A stretch of 57,292 nt of DNA from Pseudomonas sp. P7548 (GTDB taxonomy: Bacteria > Pseudomonadota > Gammaproteobacteria > Pseudomonadales > Pseudomonadaceae), in the NCBI RefSeq assembly GCF_013386585.1, contig NZ_JACARO010000085.1, positions 1-57,292 of the forward strand, in the 5' to 3' direction. The notes beneath the pieces are model-generated. The model did no database searches, was not told the DNA's origin, and was given only the letters and a program-made list of their open reading frames with translations. Position 1 is the stretch's first letter; every line of letters starts with the position of its first letter. Shown in pieces: positions 41,973-50,444 of this stretch. Both the position numbers and the translations under genes were made by a program.

Positions 41973-42977
41973 ATGCAACCGATCTATATCGATTTTCTCA
42001 ACGGCCTCGACATCGATGAACTGGGCCTCTCCAACGACGAAATCCTCACCGCCATCGAAGCCAGCCTGGCGATCCAGGGCCGGGGCGAGGCGGTGATCGA
42101 GCCGCGCACCCACTTGATTCCCGGCGGCGAGATCAACGGCCACTTCAACGTACTGCGCGGCGTGCTCGGCGGCAACATCGGTTACGCGGGCGTGAAAGTG
42201 GTGGGCGATTTCGTCGACAACTACCGCAAGGGTCTGCCTTCGGAACTGGCGATCCTCAACCTGCTGGACCCGGCCACCGGCATTCCCAAGGCGATCCTCG
42301 ACGCCTCGGCCATCACCGATATGCGCACCGGCGCGGTCACTGCCATCGGCGCCAAATACCTGGCCCGGCCCGACAGCAAAGTGCTGGCGCATATCGGCGC
42401 CCGTGGCACCGCATACTGGAATGTGCGCTTGCTCGACCACCTGTTTGACTTCGAGGAAATCCGCGTGCATTCGCGCCGCAGCGAAAGCCGCGAAGCCTTC
42501 GCCGAGCGCCTGCGCCAGGACTTGGGCAAACCGGTGATCGTCACCGAGGATTGGGAAAGCACCGTGCGTGGCGCCGACATCGTGGTCGAGGCCTCGCGCC
42601 TGGATCAGCCCGAGCCCTTGCTGCGCACCGACTGGATCAAACCCGGGGCGTTTGTCGTGCCCTACGGCACCATGAGCGCGGTGGAACTGTCGCTCACCGA
42701 CATCATGAGCAAGTTGGTGGTCGATGATTGGGGACAGTGCAAGGGCGGTCTGTTTGGCGCGTTACGTGCCCATGTCGACGCCGGAAAACTCAGTGCCGAC
42801 ACCCTGCATGCCGAGCTGGGGCAGATCGTTGCCGGCTTGAAAAACGGCCGGGAAAACCCTGAAGAAACCATCCTGTTCTGGCATCGCGGGCTGAGCCTCA
42901 GCGATATCGCCCTGGGCCACGCCCTGCTGGAAAAAGCCAAGCGCCTGGGGATTGGCCAGCGGTTGCGCTGGGCATGA
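41973..42977 (+). CDS. Ornithine cyclodeaminase/mu-crystallin family protein
   Basis: A 334-aa protein of the OCD/ketimine-reductase superfamily. The N-terminal half has the dimer/substrate domain with EPRTHLIPGGEINGHFNVL and GVKVVGDF; the Rossmann domain starts at VLAHIGARGTAYWNVRLL. The dinucleotide-binding motif is G142-A-R-G-T-A rather than the family's GxGxQA-type turn. The catalytic-Asp region reads LVVDDWGQCKGG. Family members make or reduce imines or act in siderophore and opine-type chemistry; the substrate here is unknown. It overlaps the lyase-like gene by 4 bp (ATGA). Confidence 0.8.
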   Translation: MQPIYIDFLNGLDIDELGLSNDEILTAIEASLAIQGRGEAVIEPRTHLIPGGEINGHFNVLRGVLGGNIGYAGVKVVGDFVDNYRKGLPSELAILNLLDPATGIPKAILDASAITDMRTGAVTAIGAKYLARPDSKVLAHIGARGTAYWNVRLLDHLFDFEEIRVHSRRSESREAFAERLRQDLGKPVIVTEDWESTVRGADIVVEASRLDQPEPLLRTDWIKPGAFVVPYGTMSAVELSLTDIMSKLVVDDWGQCKGGLFGALRAHVDAGKLSADTLHAELGQIVAGLKNGRENPEETILFWHRGLSLSDIALGHALLEKAKRLGIGQRLRWA

Positions 42978-44362
42978 TTGAGCTGGATCCCCAAGGCCTG
43001 GCGCTCGCGGATTTATTGGCGATTGCCCGGCAGGATGCATCGGCCGACTTTACCCCTCTGGCCCGTCAACGCATCGAAGACGGTCACGCATTGCTGCTGA
43101 AACTGGCCGCCGAAGGCACACCGATTTATGGCGTGACCACCGGCCTCGGCGCGGCGGTGGATACGCCTGTGGCACCTGTGCAGGCAAACATCCCCCTGGG
43201 CCGGGCGGTGGGGGTGGGGCGCCTGGCCAACCGACAGGAAGTGCGCGCGATCATGGCGGCGCGGCTGGCGGGGTTGGCTCAGGGCCGTTCGGGCATTTCA
43301 CCAGAAGCGGCGGATGCGTTGCTGGCGCTGCTCAATACCGGGGTCGAGCCCGAGGTGCCGTTGCTCGGCTCGTTGGGTGAGAGTGACCTGGCGCCCTTGG
43401 CCCATCTGAGCCTGGCGTTGTCGGTGCCGTTGACCGGCAAGGACGGCCTGGCGCTGGTCTCGGCGAATGCCGCGAGTGTCGGCCTGGGCGCCTTGCTGGT
43501 GGCCGACGCGCAGCAGGTGCTGGCGGCGTTGCTGGCGGCATTGGCGCTTTCGTGCGAGGGCTATCGGGCCAACCTCAGCCCGTTCCAGCCGTGGGCGTCG
43601 CGCCTGCGAGCGGCGCCGGGGCAGGCCGAACAATCGGCGGCGTTGTTGCAGTTGTTGGTGGGCGGAGACTTAGCCGATAGCCCGCGCCGCTTGCAGGACC
43701 CGTTGAGCTTTCGCTGTGCCACGGTGGTACAGGGCGCCGCGCAGCAGGCGTTGAAACAGCTGCATGAACTGGTCGAGTTGGAACTGCGCAGCGGTGCGGA
43801 TAACCCGGCGTTGATCAGCGAAGAGGCGCGGGTGTTGGCCACGGCGAATTTTGACAGTACCCACCTGGCACTGGCGGCCGAAGGCCTGGGGTTGGCCTTG
43901 AGCCGAGTGGCGGCGTGCAGTGCCGAACGCATCGCCAAACTGTTATCGCCTGCGTCCAGTGAGCTGCCACGGTTTTTGATAACCCAGCCGGGGCATGTCG
44001 GGATGGCGGCGTTGCAACGCACCAGCTCGGCACTGGTCGCCGAGATCGGGCACTTGGCCAACCCGTTGCCGGCGGTGAGTGTGCCGGTGGCCGATCGCGT
44101 GGAAGATTACGCCGGTCAAGCGCTGGCCGTGGTCGACAAGACCCGCCGTTTGACCGAACGGGTGCTGTGGCTGGCGAGTATCGAGCTGATCGTCGCCGCG
44201 CAGGCCGTGGACCTGCGTGGCCCGCTGCAGCTGGGGCAGGGCGTGCGGCAGGTCCATGAAGCGGTGCGCCGCCACGTGGCGCACCTGGACCAGGACCGCT
44301 CCGGTTCAGTGGACGTGCTGGCACTGAGTGCCTTCCTCCAAACCACCCCCTTCCCCCTGTAG
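42974..44362 (+). CDS. Aromatic amino-acid lyase (HAL/PAL) family protein lacking the MIO triad
   Basis: A 462-aa protein clearly in the histidine/phenylalanine ammonia-lyase family: IYGVTTGLGA (Tyr52), EVPLLGSLG...DLAPLAH, LSFRC (Arg kept), RSGADNPALIS and a long C-terminal helix bundle. The usual Ala-Ser-Gly that forms the MIO cofactor reads Gly135-Glu136-Ser137-Asp138, with one residue deleted. The NGT Asn is replaced (LALVSANAA) and the QDxYS Tyr is Leu (QDPLSFRC). The usual lyase reaction should not be possible. It may be a pseudo-enzyme, or have a different activity. It is the last gene of the coupled module. Confidence 0.88.
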   Translation: MIELDPQGLALADLLAIARQDASADFTPLARQRIEDGHALLLKLAAEGTPIYGVTTGLGAAVDTPVAPVQANIPLGRAVGVGRLANRQEVRAIMAARLAGLAQGRSGISPEAADALLALLNTGVEPEVPLLGSLGESDLAPLAHLSLALSVPLTGKDGLALVSANAASVGLGALLVADAQQVLAALLAALALSCEGYRANLSPFQPWASRLRAAPGQAEQSAALLQLLVGGDLADSPRRLQDPLSFRCATVVQGAAQQALKQLHELVELELRSGADNPALISEEARVLATANFDSTHLALAAEGLGLALSRVAACSAERIAKLLSPASSELPRFLITQPGHVGMAALQRTSSALVAEIGHLANPLPAVSVPVADRVEDYAGQALAVVDKTRRLTERVLWLASIELIVAAQAVDLRGPLQLGQGVRQVHEAVRRHVAHLDQDRSGSVDVLALSAFLQTTPFPL

Positions 44363-44380
44363 GAGCCGGCTCCTACGGGG
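44351..44380. terminator. Palindrome overlapping the lyase-like stop codon
   Basis: GTAGGAGCCGGCTCCTAC is an exact palindrome, flanked by CCCC and GGGG, and includes the stop codon of the lyase-like gene. It resembles a shortened REP of the GTAGGAGCC class and probably ends transcription from both sides. Confidence 0.6.
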
Positions 44381-44385
44381 AGAGG

Positions 44386-44988
44386 TCAGGCGGCTTCGAT
44401 GGCCAGTGCGGTCATCACCGCTGGCCGCTCACTGATGCGCTGTTGAAACGCTGCCAGCGCCGGCCATTCCTGCAGGTCGATGTCGTTAAACGCCGCCCAG
44501 CGCAGCACCACGAACAGGTAGGCATCGGCCACCGAATACCCGGACTCCAGCAGGTAATCCTGGCGCTCAAGCGTCTGCACCAGAATCGCGAAACGCTTGT
44601 GCAACGTGGTGAGGAACATGGCGCGCACGTCGCCCTGGATCGCGCCATTGAAGAAGATCGCCAGGCCGCCGTGGATTTCGCTGGCGATGAAGTTCAGCCA
44701 TTCCTGCAAGCGCACGCGGTCCCAACTGCCATTGGCCGGGGCCAGGCCTGCTTCGGTTTTCTGGTCGGCCAGGTATTGCAGGATCGCGCTGGCTTCGGTC
44801 AGCACCTGGCCATTGTCCAGTTGCAGAGCCGCCACGTAGCCCTTGGGGTTGATCTGCAGGAAGTTCTCGCCGTTGGCGGTGGTTTTGGTCTGGTTGTCCA
44901 CCCGCACCAGCTCGAACGGCAGGGCCAGTTCGCGCAGCACGATATGCGGGGCGAGGGAGCAGGCGTGGGGGAAGAAATACAGTTTCAT
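44386..44988 (-). CDS. Glutathione S-transferase (GstA-like)
   Basis: A 200-aa enzyme with a thioredoxin-fold N-terminus (MKLYFFPHACSLAPHIVLREL, a Ser/Cys-containing active site) and an all-helical C-terminal domain. INPKGYVAALQL and LTEASAILQYLAD form the glutathione site. It should conjugate glutathione to electrophiles. The ATG at 44988 follows AAGGAG by 9 bases. A divergent LysR gene next to it may regulate it. Confidence 0.9.
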   Translation of the reverse strand: MKLYFFPHACSLAPHIVLRELALPFELVRVDNQTKTTANGENFLQINPKGYVAALQLDNGQVLTEASAILQYLADQKTEAGLAPANGSWDRVRLQEWLNFIASEIHGGLAIFFNGAIQGDVRAMFLTTLHKRFAILVQTLERQDYLLESGYSVADAYLFVVLRWAAFNDIDLQEWPALAAFQQRISERPAVMTALAIEAA

Positions 44989-45084
44989 CAAGGGCGACTC
45001 CTTAGGGTTTGCGCCAGTCTCACGGGCATGACACCTTGCGTAAAATTAAACCTTCAGAGCCCCGCCATAAGGACAGCTACTGCC

Positions 45085-45954
45085 ATGATGAACCTGATGC
45101 ACTGGCGCCTGCTGGTGGCCGTGGCCGACCACGGCAGCATCACTGCCGCCGCCGAGCGCGTGGGCATGACCCAATCCGCTGCCAGCCAGGCCATGGCCGG
45201 TATGGAGGCGACCCTGGGGGTGCAATTGTTTACCCGTGAGCCGCGCAAGACCTTGCCCACCGCCCTGGGCTTGAGTGTGATCGAACAGGCGCGGGTGATG
45301 CTTGGAGCGTTGCAGACCATTCGGACCACCGTCGATGAAGCGCGCCCGCTGCTGCGTGGGAGCATTCGTATTGCCAGTTTCCCTATGGTGCTGGCGACGT
45401 TTCTGACACCGTTGCTGCAACGTTTCCGTCAATTGAACCCCGGTATCGAGGTCACCACCCTGGATGTCACCGACAGCGAAGTGCACACCTTGCTGGAGGC
45501 CGACCTGATCGACCTGGGCGTGGTGCTCAACCCCAAGCCCGAGCGCAAGGCCACGGTACTGGGGCGTGATTTCTGGATGGCGGTGCTGCCGGCCGAGCAT
45601 CCGCTGGCGCTGCGCCCGGCAGACGCGACGGTGTCGCTGGAAGAGTTGCTGGAGCAACCGTTCGTGCTGGCCACCGGTGGTTGCACCGCCAACGCCCGTA
45701 GCCTGGGAGCCGCAGCCGGGCTGAGCCTGCGTGATATCCGTGTGGAAGTGCGTGAGTTCAACAGTGCCTTCAGCCTGGTCCGTGAAGGCGTCGGCGTGAC
45801 ACTGGTGCCCGAAATGGCCTTGCCGGCCCAGCGAAATGGCCTGCGTGTCATGCCGTTGACGGTACCGATGCACCGCGAATTTGCCTTGGTGGGTTCTCCA
45901 ACACGGCCTGCTTCGGCGGCGGTCAGCGCATTGTTAAAAATGCTGGCTGACTAG
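45085..45954 (+). CDS. LysR-family regulator
   Basis: A 289-aa transcription factor: N-terminal helix-turn-helix (SITAAAERVGMTQSAASQAM near residue 20) and C-terminal substrate-binding domain with GVGVTLVPEMAL. Divergent from the GST gene with about 96 bp between, so it probably controls that gene in response to a xenobiotic or thiol. The long open frame upstream is on the GST antisense strand and is not part of the gene. A second ATG 3 bases later is possible. Confidence 0.88.
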   Translation: MMNLMHWRLLVAVADHGSITAAAERVGMTQSAASQAMAGMEATLGVQLFTREPRKTLPTALGLSVIEQARVMLGALQTIRTTVDEARPLLRGSIRIASFPMVLATFLTPLLQRFRQLNPGIEVTTLDVTDSEVHTLLEADLIDLGVVLNPKPERKATVLGRDFWMAVLPAEHPLALRPADATVSLEELLEQPFVLATGGCTANARSLGAAAGLSLRDIRVEVREFNSAFSLVREGVGVTLVPEMALPAQRNGLRVMPLTVPMHREFALVGSPTRPASAAVSALLKMLAD

Positions 45955-46121
45955 TGACCTTGCATAGCGCCAAGCCCTGTCTATGCTCACCCAGAACCGT
46001 GATGACGCTTGCCATATAAAGCGATTCGGATGGTTTGTTCCCCATGAAAGGTTTGCCAGCACTATCCAACTTATGAATGGAATGCGCCTTCCAGGCGCCG
46101 GGAATCAAGGGTGATCTGACC

Positions 46122-47441
46122 ATGTTCAACCGCCATCACAAATCCGACCTGCAAGAAATCGAACGTTTCTCCTGTGCCCTTACCGAAGCCAACGCCAAAC
46201 TCGCCGCCATCAGCCGTTCCATGGCGATGATCGAGTTTGACCGCAATGGCGTGATTCTCGATGCCAACGATAACTTCTGCAAAGCCATGGGCTACACCGT
46301 GGAGGAGATTCGCGGCAAACATCATCGGGTCTTCTGCGAAGAGGCCTACACCCACACCGAGGCCTACGCCAAGTTGTGGCGCGACCTGGCGCGGGGCGAG
46401 GCCCTCAGCGGCACCTTCATGCGCTTGAACAAGCGTGGCCAGGAAGTATGGCTGGAGGCCAGCTACATGCCGGTGCTCGACAGCCAGAACCAGGTGCAGA
46501 GCGTAATCAAGGTGGCGTCGGATATTTCCGCGCGGGTCCACCATGAACACGAAAACCAGAGCCTGATCGACGCCATCAGTCGCTCGATGGCGGTGATTGA
46601 GTTCACCCCCCAGGGCCAGATCATCAACGCCAACGACAATTTCCTGCGCACCGTGCAGTACTCGCGCGAAGAAATCATCGGCCAGCACCACAGCATGTTC
46701 TGCCATCGCAGCGAGGTGGAGTCGCCTTCGTACAAGGCGTTCTGGGCCTCGCTCAACCGCGGCGAATATCACTCCCACCGTTTCGAGCGCAAAAACAAAT
46801 ACGGCAAGACGCTGTTCCTGGAAGCGTCCTACAACCCGATCTTCGACACCAACGGCCGCTTGTACAAAGTGGTGAAGTTCGCCAGTGACATCACCGATCA
46901 GGTCACCACCCTGCGCACCGCTGCGGATTCGGCCCACGCCACCTCGGTGCAGAACGACGCCTGCGCACGCAAGGGCTCGGAGGTGGTGCAGCAAACGGTG
47001 CAGATCATCGAAGAAATCTCCCACGACCTGAACCAAGCTGCACAAAGCATCGATGCCGTGAGCAAGCAGTCGGACATCATCGGCGCCATCGTGCAGACCA
47101 TCCGCAGCATCGCCGAGCAAACCAATATGCTGGCGCTCAACGCGGCGATTGAAGCGGCACGCGCCGGTGAGCATGGGCGCGGGTTTGCGGTGGTGGCCGA
47201 CGAAGTGCGCAGCCTCGCGGCGCGGACCAGCCAGGCGACGGTGGAGATTGTGGATGTGGTGCGCAAAAACCACGACCTGTCGGTGAGCGCGGTGTCGAGC
47301 ATGCAGTCGAGCTTGAGCCGCACCGGGCTGGGGGTGGAACTGGCGAATGAGGCGGGGCAGGTGATCCTGGAGATTCAGGAAGGGTCACGGCATGTGGTGG
47401 ATGCGATCAGTCAGTTCAACTCGACGTTGCAACTGCAATAA
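46122..47441 (+). CDS. Soluble methyl-accepting chemoreceptor with two PAS domains (BdlA-like)
   Basis: A 439-aa protein without transmembrane segments. Two PAS domains (about 30-140 and 150-265; both start AISRSMA(M/V)IEF) are followed by a methyl-accepting signalling domain whose tip reads AAIEAARAGEHGRGFAVVADEVRSLA. This layout and size match P. aeruginosa BdlA, a cytoplasmic sensor of biofilm dispersion. The two PAS domains are near-duplicates. Ligand and chemotaxis output are inferred from the family. Confidence 0.87.
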   Translation: MFNRHHKSDLQEIERFSCALTEANAKLAAISRSMAMIEFDRNGVILDANDNFCKAMGYTVEEIRGKHHRVFCEEAYTHTEAYAKLWRDLARGEALSGTFMRLNKRGQEVWLEASYMPVLDSQNQVQSVIKVASDISARVHHEHENQSLIDAISRSMAVIEFTPQGQIINANDNFLRTVQYSREEIIGQHHSMFCHRSEVESPSYKAFWASLNRGEYHSHRFERKNKYGKTLFLEASYNPIFDTNGRLYKVVKFASDITDQVTTLRTAADSAHATSVQNDACARKGSEVVQQTVQIIEEISHDLNQAAQSIDAVSKQSDIIGAIVQTIRSIAEQTNMLALNAAIEAARAGEHGRGFAVVADEVRSLAARTSQATVEIVDVVRKNHDLSVSAVSSMQSSLSRTGLGVELANEAGQVILEIQEGSRHVVDAISQFNSTLQLQ

Positions 47442-47459
47442 CTGAAGCAGCTCAAACCT

Positions 47460-47545
47460 GTAGGAGCCCGGCTTGCTGGCGATGGCGTCCCTGAGATCAA
47501 CATCGAACTCAAGGGCCTCATCGCCGGCAAGCCGGGCTCCTACAG
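47460..47545. repeat. REPIN of the GTAGGAGCCCGGC class
   Basis: GTAGGAGCCCGGCTTGC faces GCAAGCCGGGCTCCTAC about 50 bp away, between converging genes. A different REP subclass from those in the first half of the window. Confidence 0.88.
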
Positions 47546-47554
47546 AATGTGGTG

Positions 47555-48064
47555 TCAGATCGCGGCCAGGGTTTCTTTCACGGCTTGTGCCGGGTCAGTG
47601 GCTTTGGCTGCGACTTGCTGATCCTGCTGCTCCTTCACGCGCTCAGCCACTTGCTTGGCGATCGCGTCCTGTTTTTCCTGCGGCATGGCCTGCACTTCTT
47701 CCTCGGTCAAACCCTGTTCCTTGAGCAGTTGCTCACGGATACGCTCGGCCGGGGTTTTGTTCATGTAGTCGGTGAAGTCAGCGCGGGCGGTGCTGGTGCT
47801 GGAGCCGGCTGCCGGCACATCAGTGGTCGCCGCAGGGGCTGCGGTGGTGGCTTGCAACTGCACGCGGGTCTTGGCGAAGGCCTCGTCGATACGGTCGTTG
47901 GCCTTGTCCAGGTCCTTCTGCGCGGCCGGTACGGTCACGCTTTGCTGCGCAGCCTGCAGGGCGCCGCTGTACAGCGTGCTGGCGGCGGCGTTGGCCGGGT
48001 CCATGTCGGCACGCTTGAGCTGTTGCACGGTGGAAATGGCTTGGGTGTTGTTGTTGATCAGCAT
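47555..48064 (-). CDS. Conserved Pseudomonas hypothetical protein
   Basis: A 169-aa hydrophilic protein, no signal peptide. MLINNNTQAISTVQQLKRADM at the start, an Ala/Thr-rich low-complexity middle (about residues 73-92) and an acidic Gln-rich C-terminus with predicted helices. I cannot assign a family; the N-terminus resembles small Pseudomonas proteins found near flagellar or secreted factors, but no function is supported. The ribosome site is AGGTGAG. Confidence 0.7.
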   Translation of the reverse strand: MLINNNTQAISTVQQLKRADMDPANAAASTLYSGALQAAQQSVTVPAAQKDLDKANDRIDEAFAKTRVQLQATTAAPAATTDVPAAGSSTSTARADFTDYMNKTPAERIREQLLKEQGLTEEEVQAMPQEKQDAIAKQVAERVKEQQDQQVAAKATDPAQAVKETLAAI

Positions 48065-48196
48065 GATTGCTCACCTGGGGTGTGTTCGGTGCCACAGGTG
48101 GAGCAAATAGCGTGCCGGGGGCCATCCCCCCGTATTTATTGGGGCTGGCGCGGCCGTCGCGGCAAGTATTGTCCTGTCGACGGCCGATCCTTGCCG

Positions 48197-49612
48197 TCAG
48201 TGGGCGATGTTCTCCAGCGCCAGGTTGCGCGTGCGCGGGCCGAACCCACTGATGGTGATCATCACGATCAGCATGCTGCTGGCAATGAACGCCAACACGC
48301 CGGGCGTGCCCAGGTGGTCGAGGATCAACCCGATCAACAGGCTGCTGAACACCGTGGACAAGCGGCTGAACGAATAGCAGAACCCCACCGCCCGCGCACG
48401 GATGTTGGTGGGGAACAGCTCGCTCTGGTACGAGTGATAACTGAAGCTGAGCCAGGCGTTGCAGAAGGTGATCATCACCCCGCAGATCACCAGGCCCACC
48501 GCCGTGGTTTGCAGGGCGAACAGGCTGCCGAAGATCATCGCGCCCAGGGCCGAGCCGACGATCTGCCATTTGTTCTCAAAGCGATTGGCCACCTTCACGA
48601 ACAGCAATGGCCCCAATGGATAGGCGAGGGTGATGATGAACGCGTACATCAAACTGTGGGTCACGCTGACGCCCTGGCCCGACAGCAGCGCCGGCAACCA
48701 GTTGCCGAAGCCGAAGAAACCGATGGCCTGGAACACATGGAACACGATCAGCATCAACGCGCGGCGACGGTATGGCGGCTGCCAGATATCGGCAAAGCGG
48801 CCGCTGCCTTGCACGCTGACGGGCTCGGGCTCCGGCGCATCCAGGGGTTTGCCGTGATCCTTCTGGCAGCGGGCTTCCAGAGTGTCGAGGATCGCACTGG
48901 CTTCCTCGAAGCGGCCTTTCTGTGCGAGCCAGCGCGGTGATTCCGGCAGGCGTTTGCGCAGCCACCAGATAAACAGCGCAAACACCGCACTGGCCAACAC
49001 CACCCAGCGCCAGCCGGAAATGCCAAACGGTGCCTGGGGCACCAGCCACCACGACATCAGCGCCACGGCCGGCACCGACAGGAATTGCACGAAAAACGCG
49101 AAGGCAAACGCCGAGCTGCGCATGCGCTTGGGCACCAGTTCCGACAAGTAGGCATCGATGGTCACCAACTCGATCCCCAGGCCAATGCCCACCAGAAAAC
49201 GCATGCAAATAATGCCCAGGGCGGAGGTCTGGATCCCCATCAACACTGTGGCGACGGTGTACCAGACCAGCGCGAAGGTGAAGATTGCACGGCGCCCGAA
49301 ACGGTCGGCAATCGGGCTGAGCAGGCTGGCGCCAAGGAACAGGCCGAGGAAGGTCGCCGAGGCGAACGCGGCCTGGTCCGAGAAGCCGAACACACCCTCG
49401 CTGCCGGTGTGGAACAGCCCGTCGCTGATCAGGCCAGGGCTGATATAGGCCGTCTGGAACAGGTCATACAGCTCGAAAAAGCCGCCAATCGACAGCAGCG
49501 CCACCAGGCGCCAGACGGTGGCGACGGCGGGCAGGCGGTCAATGCGTGCGCTGATATGGGCGGCACGGATCGGGTCGATGCCGTCAGTGGCAGAGGCAGT
49601 GAGTGTCGACAT
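48197..49612 (-). CDS. MFS transporter, sugar/organic-acid proton symporter type
   Basis: A 471-aa, 12-transmembrane protein. The conserved loop between segments 2 and 3 reads GASLLSPIADRFGRRAIF and the motif after segment 6 LPESPRWLAQKG. The N-terminus (RIDRLPAVATVWRLVALLSIGGFFELYD) is typical of the metabolite-proton symporters of the SV2/NiaP-like group, so the substrate may be an aromatic or nicotinate-like acid; not decided. I chose the ATG at 49612. No adjacent catabolic gene indicates the substrate. Confidence 0.85.
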   Translation of the reverse strand: MSTLTASATDGIDPIRAAHISARIDRLPAVATVWRLVALLSIGGFFELYDLFQTAYISPGLISDGLFHTGSEGVFGFSDQAAFASATFLGLFLGASLLSPIADRFGRRAIFTFALVWYTVATVLMGIQTSALGIICMRFLVGIGLGIELVTIDAYLSELVPKRMRSSAFAFAFFVQFLSVPAVALMSWWLVPQAPFGISGWRWVVLASAVFALFIWWLRKRLPESPRWLAQKGRFEEASAILDTLEARCQKDHGKPLDAPEPEPVSVQGSGRFADIWQPPYRRRALMLIVFHVFQAIGFFGFGNWLPALLSGQGVSVTHSLMYAFIITLAYPLGPLLFVKVANRFENKWQIVGSALGAMIFGSLFALQTTAVGLVICGVMITFCNAWLSFSYHSYQSELFPTNIRARAVGFCYSFSRLSTVFSSLLIGLILDHLGTPGVLAFIASSMLIVMITISGFGPRTRNLALENIAH

Positions 49613-49752
49613 GAGCAAGATTCCAGGAGCAGTGGCCTGGAATCTTAGCCGGCTAACGGAAATCGGTGCGTGTGAAGTTGCCTGTGTTTGGCCTCACATT
49701 CACCGATTTATTGCGCCAAGGCCTTGTGTTTGCAGGTTTTATGGCGCGGGGC

Positions 49753-50385
49753 TCAGTTGTGACCGTCCAGGGCGAACTTCTGGAAACCCGGGCGCTGGCT
49801 GAGCCGCTGGTAATACGCCTCGACCGCCGGGTAGGGCGGGTGCTCCAGTGGCGCATTGCGCCAGCGGTGTACCGACAGGCCGACGAGGATGTCGGCGAGG
49901 CTGAACTCATCGCCGGCTACATAGGCGCCCGTTTTCAGCAACTGTTGCTCCAGCAGGCCCATCTTGTCATTCCAGGCTTGCACGCCCGCGCTGATGCGTT
50001 GCGGGTCCTGGTAGTCCGGGTTCTGGCGCACCAGGGCGTGGAAAGCGTAGCCCCATGATGGGTTGAGTTCGGTGGCTTGCCAGTCCATCCATTGCTCCAC
50101 CCGGGCCCGTGGGGCGGGTTCGGCGGGCAGCAGGTCGTGGCGTTGGTAGAGGCCTACGAGGTAACGGCAGATGGTGTTCGATTCCCACAGCACGCCATGG
50201 TCGTCGACCAGCACCGGCACTTGGGCGTTGGGGTTCAGGGCGAGGAACTCGGGGGACTGGGTAGGGCTGTAGCCGATGCCCCAGTCTTCACGGTGGTAGT
50301 CGATGCCCAGTTCCTGGCAGGTCCACAGGACTTTTCGCACGTTGATGGAGGACGTGCGGCCCAAGATTTTCAATGAGTGTCCCAT
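49753..50385 (-). CDS. Glutathione S-transferase family protein
   Basis: A 210-aa protein. The N-terminal thioredoxin fold starts LKILGRTSSINVRKVLWTCQELG (Ser active site), with NPNAQVPVLVDD and LWESNTICRYLV, then a helical domain ending YYQRLSQRPGF. It is a different subclass from the GST at 44386, closer to theta/beta-like bacterial GSTs. It stands between the MFS transporter gene and the PACE gene, all on the same strand. Start has AGGGAAG 5 bases upstream. Confidence 0.88.
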   Translation of the reverse strand: MGHSLKILGRTSSINVRKVLWTCQELGIDYHREDWGIGYSPTQSPEFLALNPNAQVPVLVDDHGVLWESNTICRYLVGLYQRHDLLPAEPAPRARVEQWMDWQATELNPSWGYAFHALVRQNPDYQDPQRISAGVQAWNDKMGLLEQQLLKTGAYVAGDEFSLADILVGLSVHRWRNAPLEHPPYPAVEAYYQRLSQRPGFQKFALDGHN

Positions 50386-50444
50386 GGTGCTTCCCTGTCG
50401 CTGAAAATGACCTGAAGGAATCTAGCAGCGGTGCACGCTCGAAG

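Noticed and set aside
41973..42977. Naming the gene as true ornithine cyclodeaminase
   Set aside because: The nucleotide-binding motif differs and there is no arginine or proline catabolism context.
42974..44362. Naming the gene hutH (histidine ammonia-lyase)
   Set aside because: The Ala-Ser-Gly cofactor triad and two other catalytic residues are missing and there is no hut operon around it.
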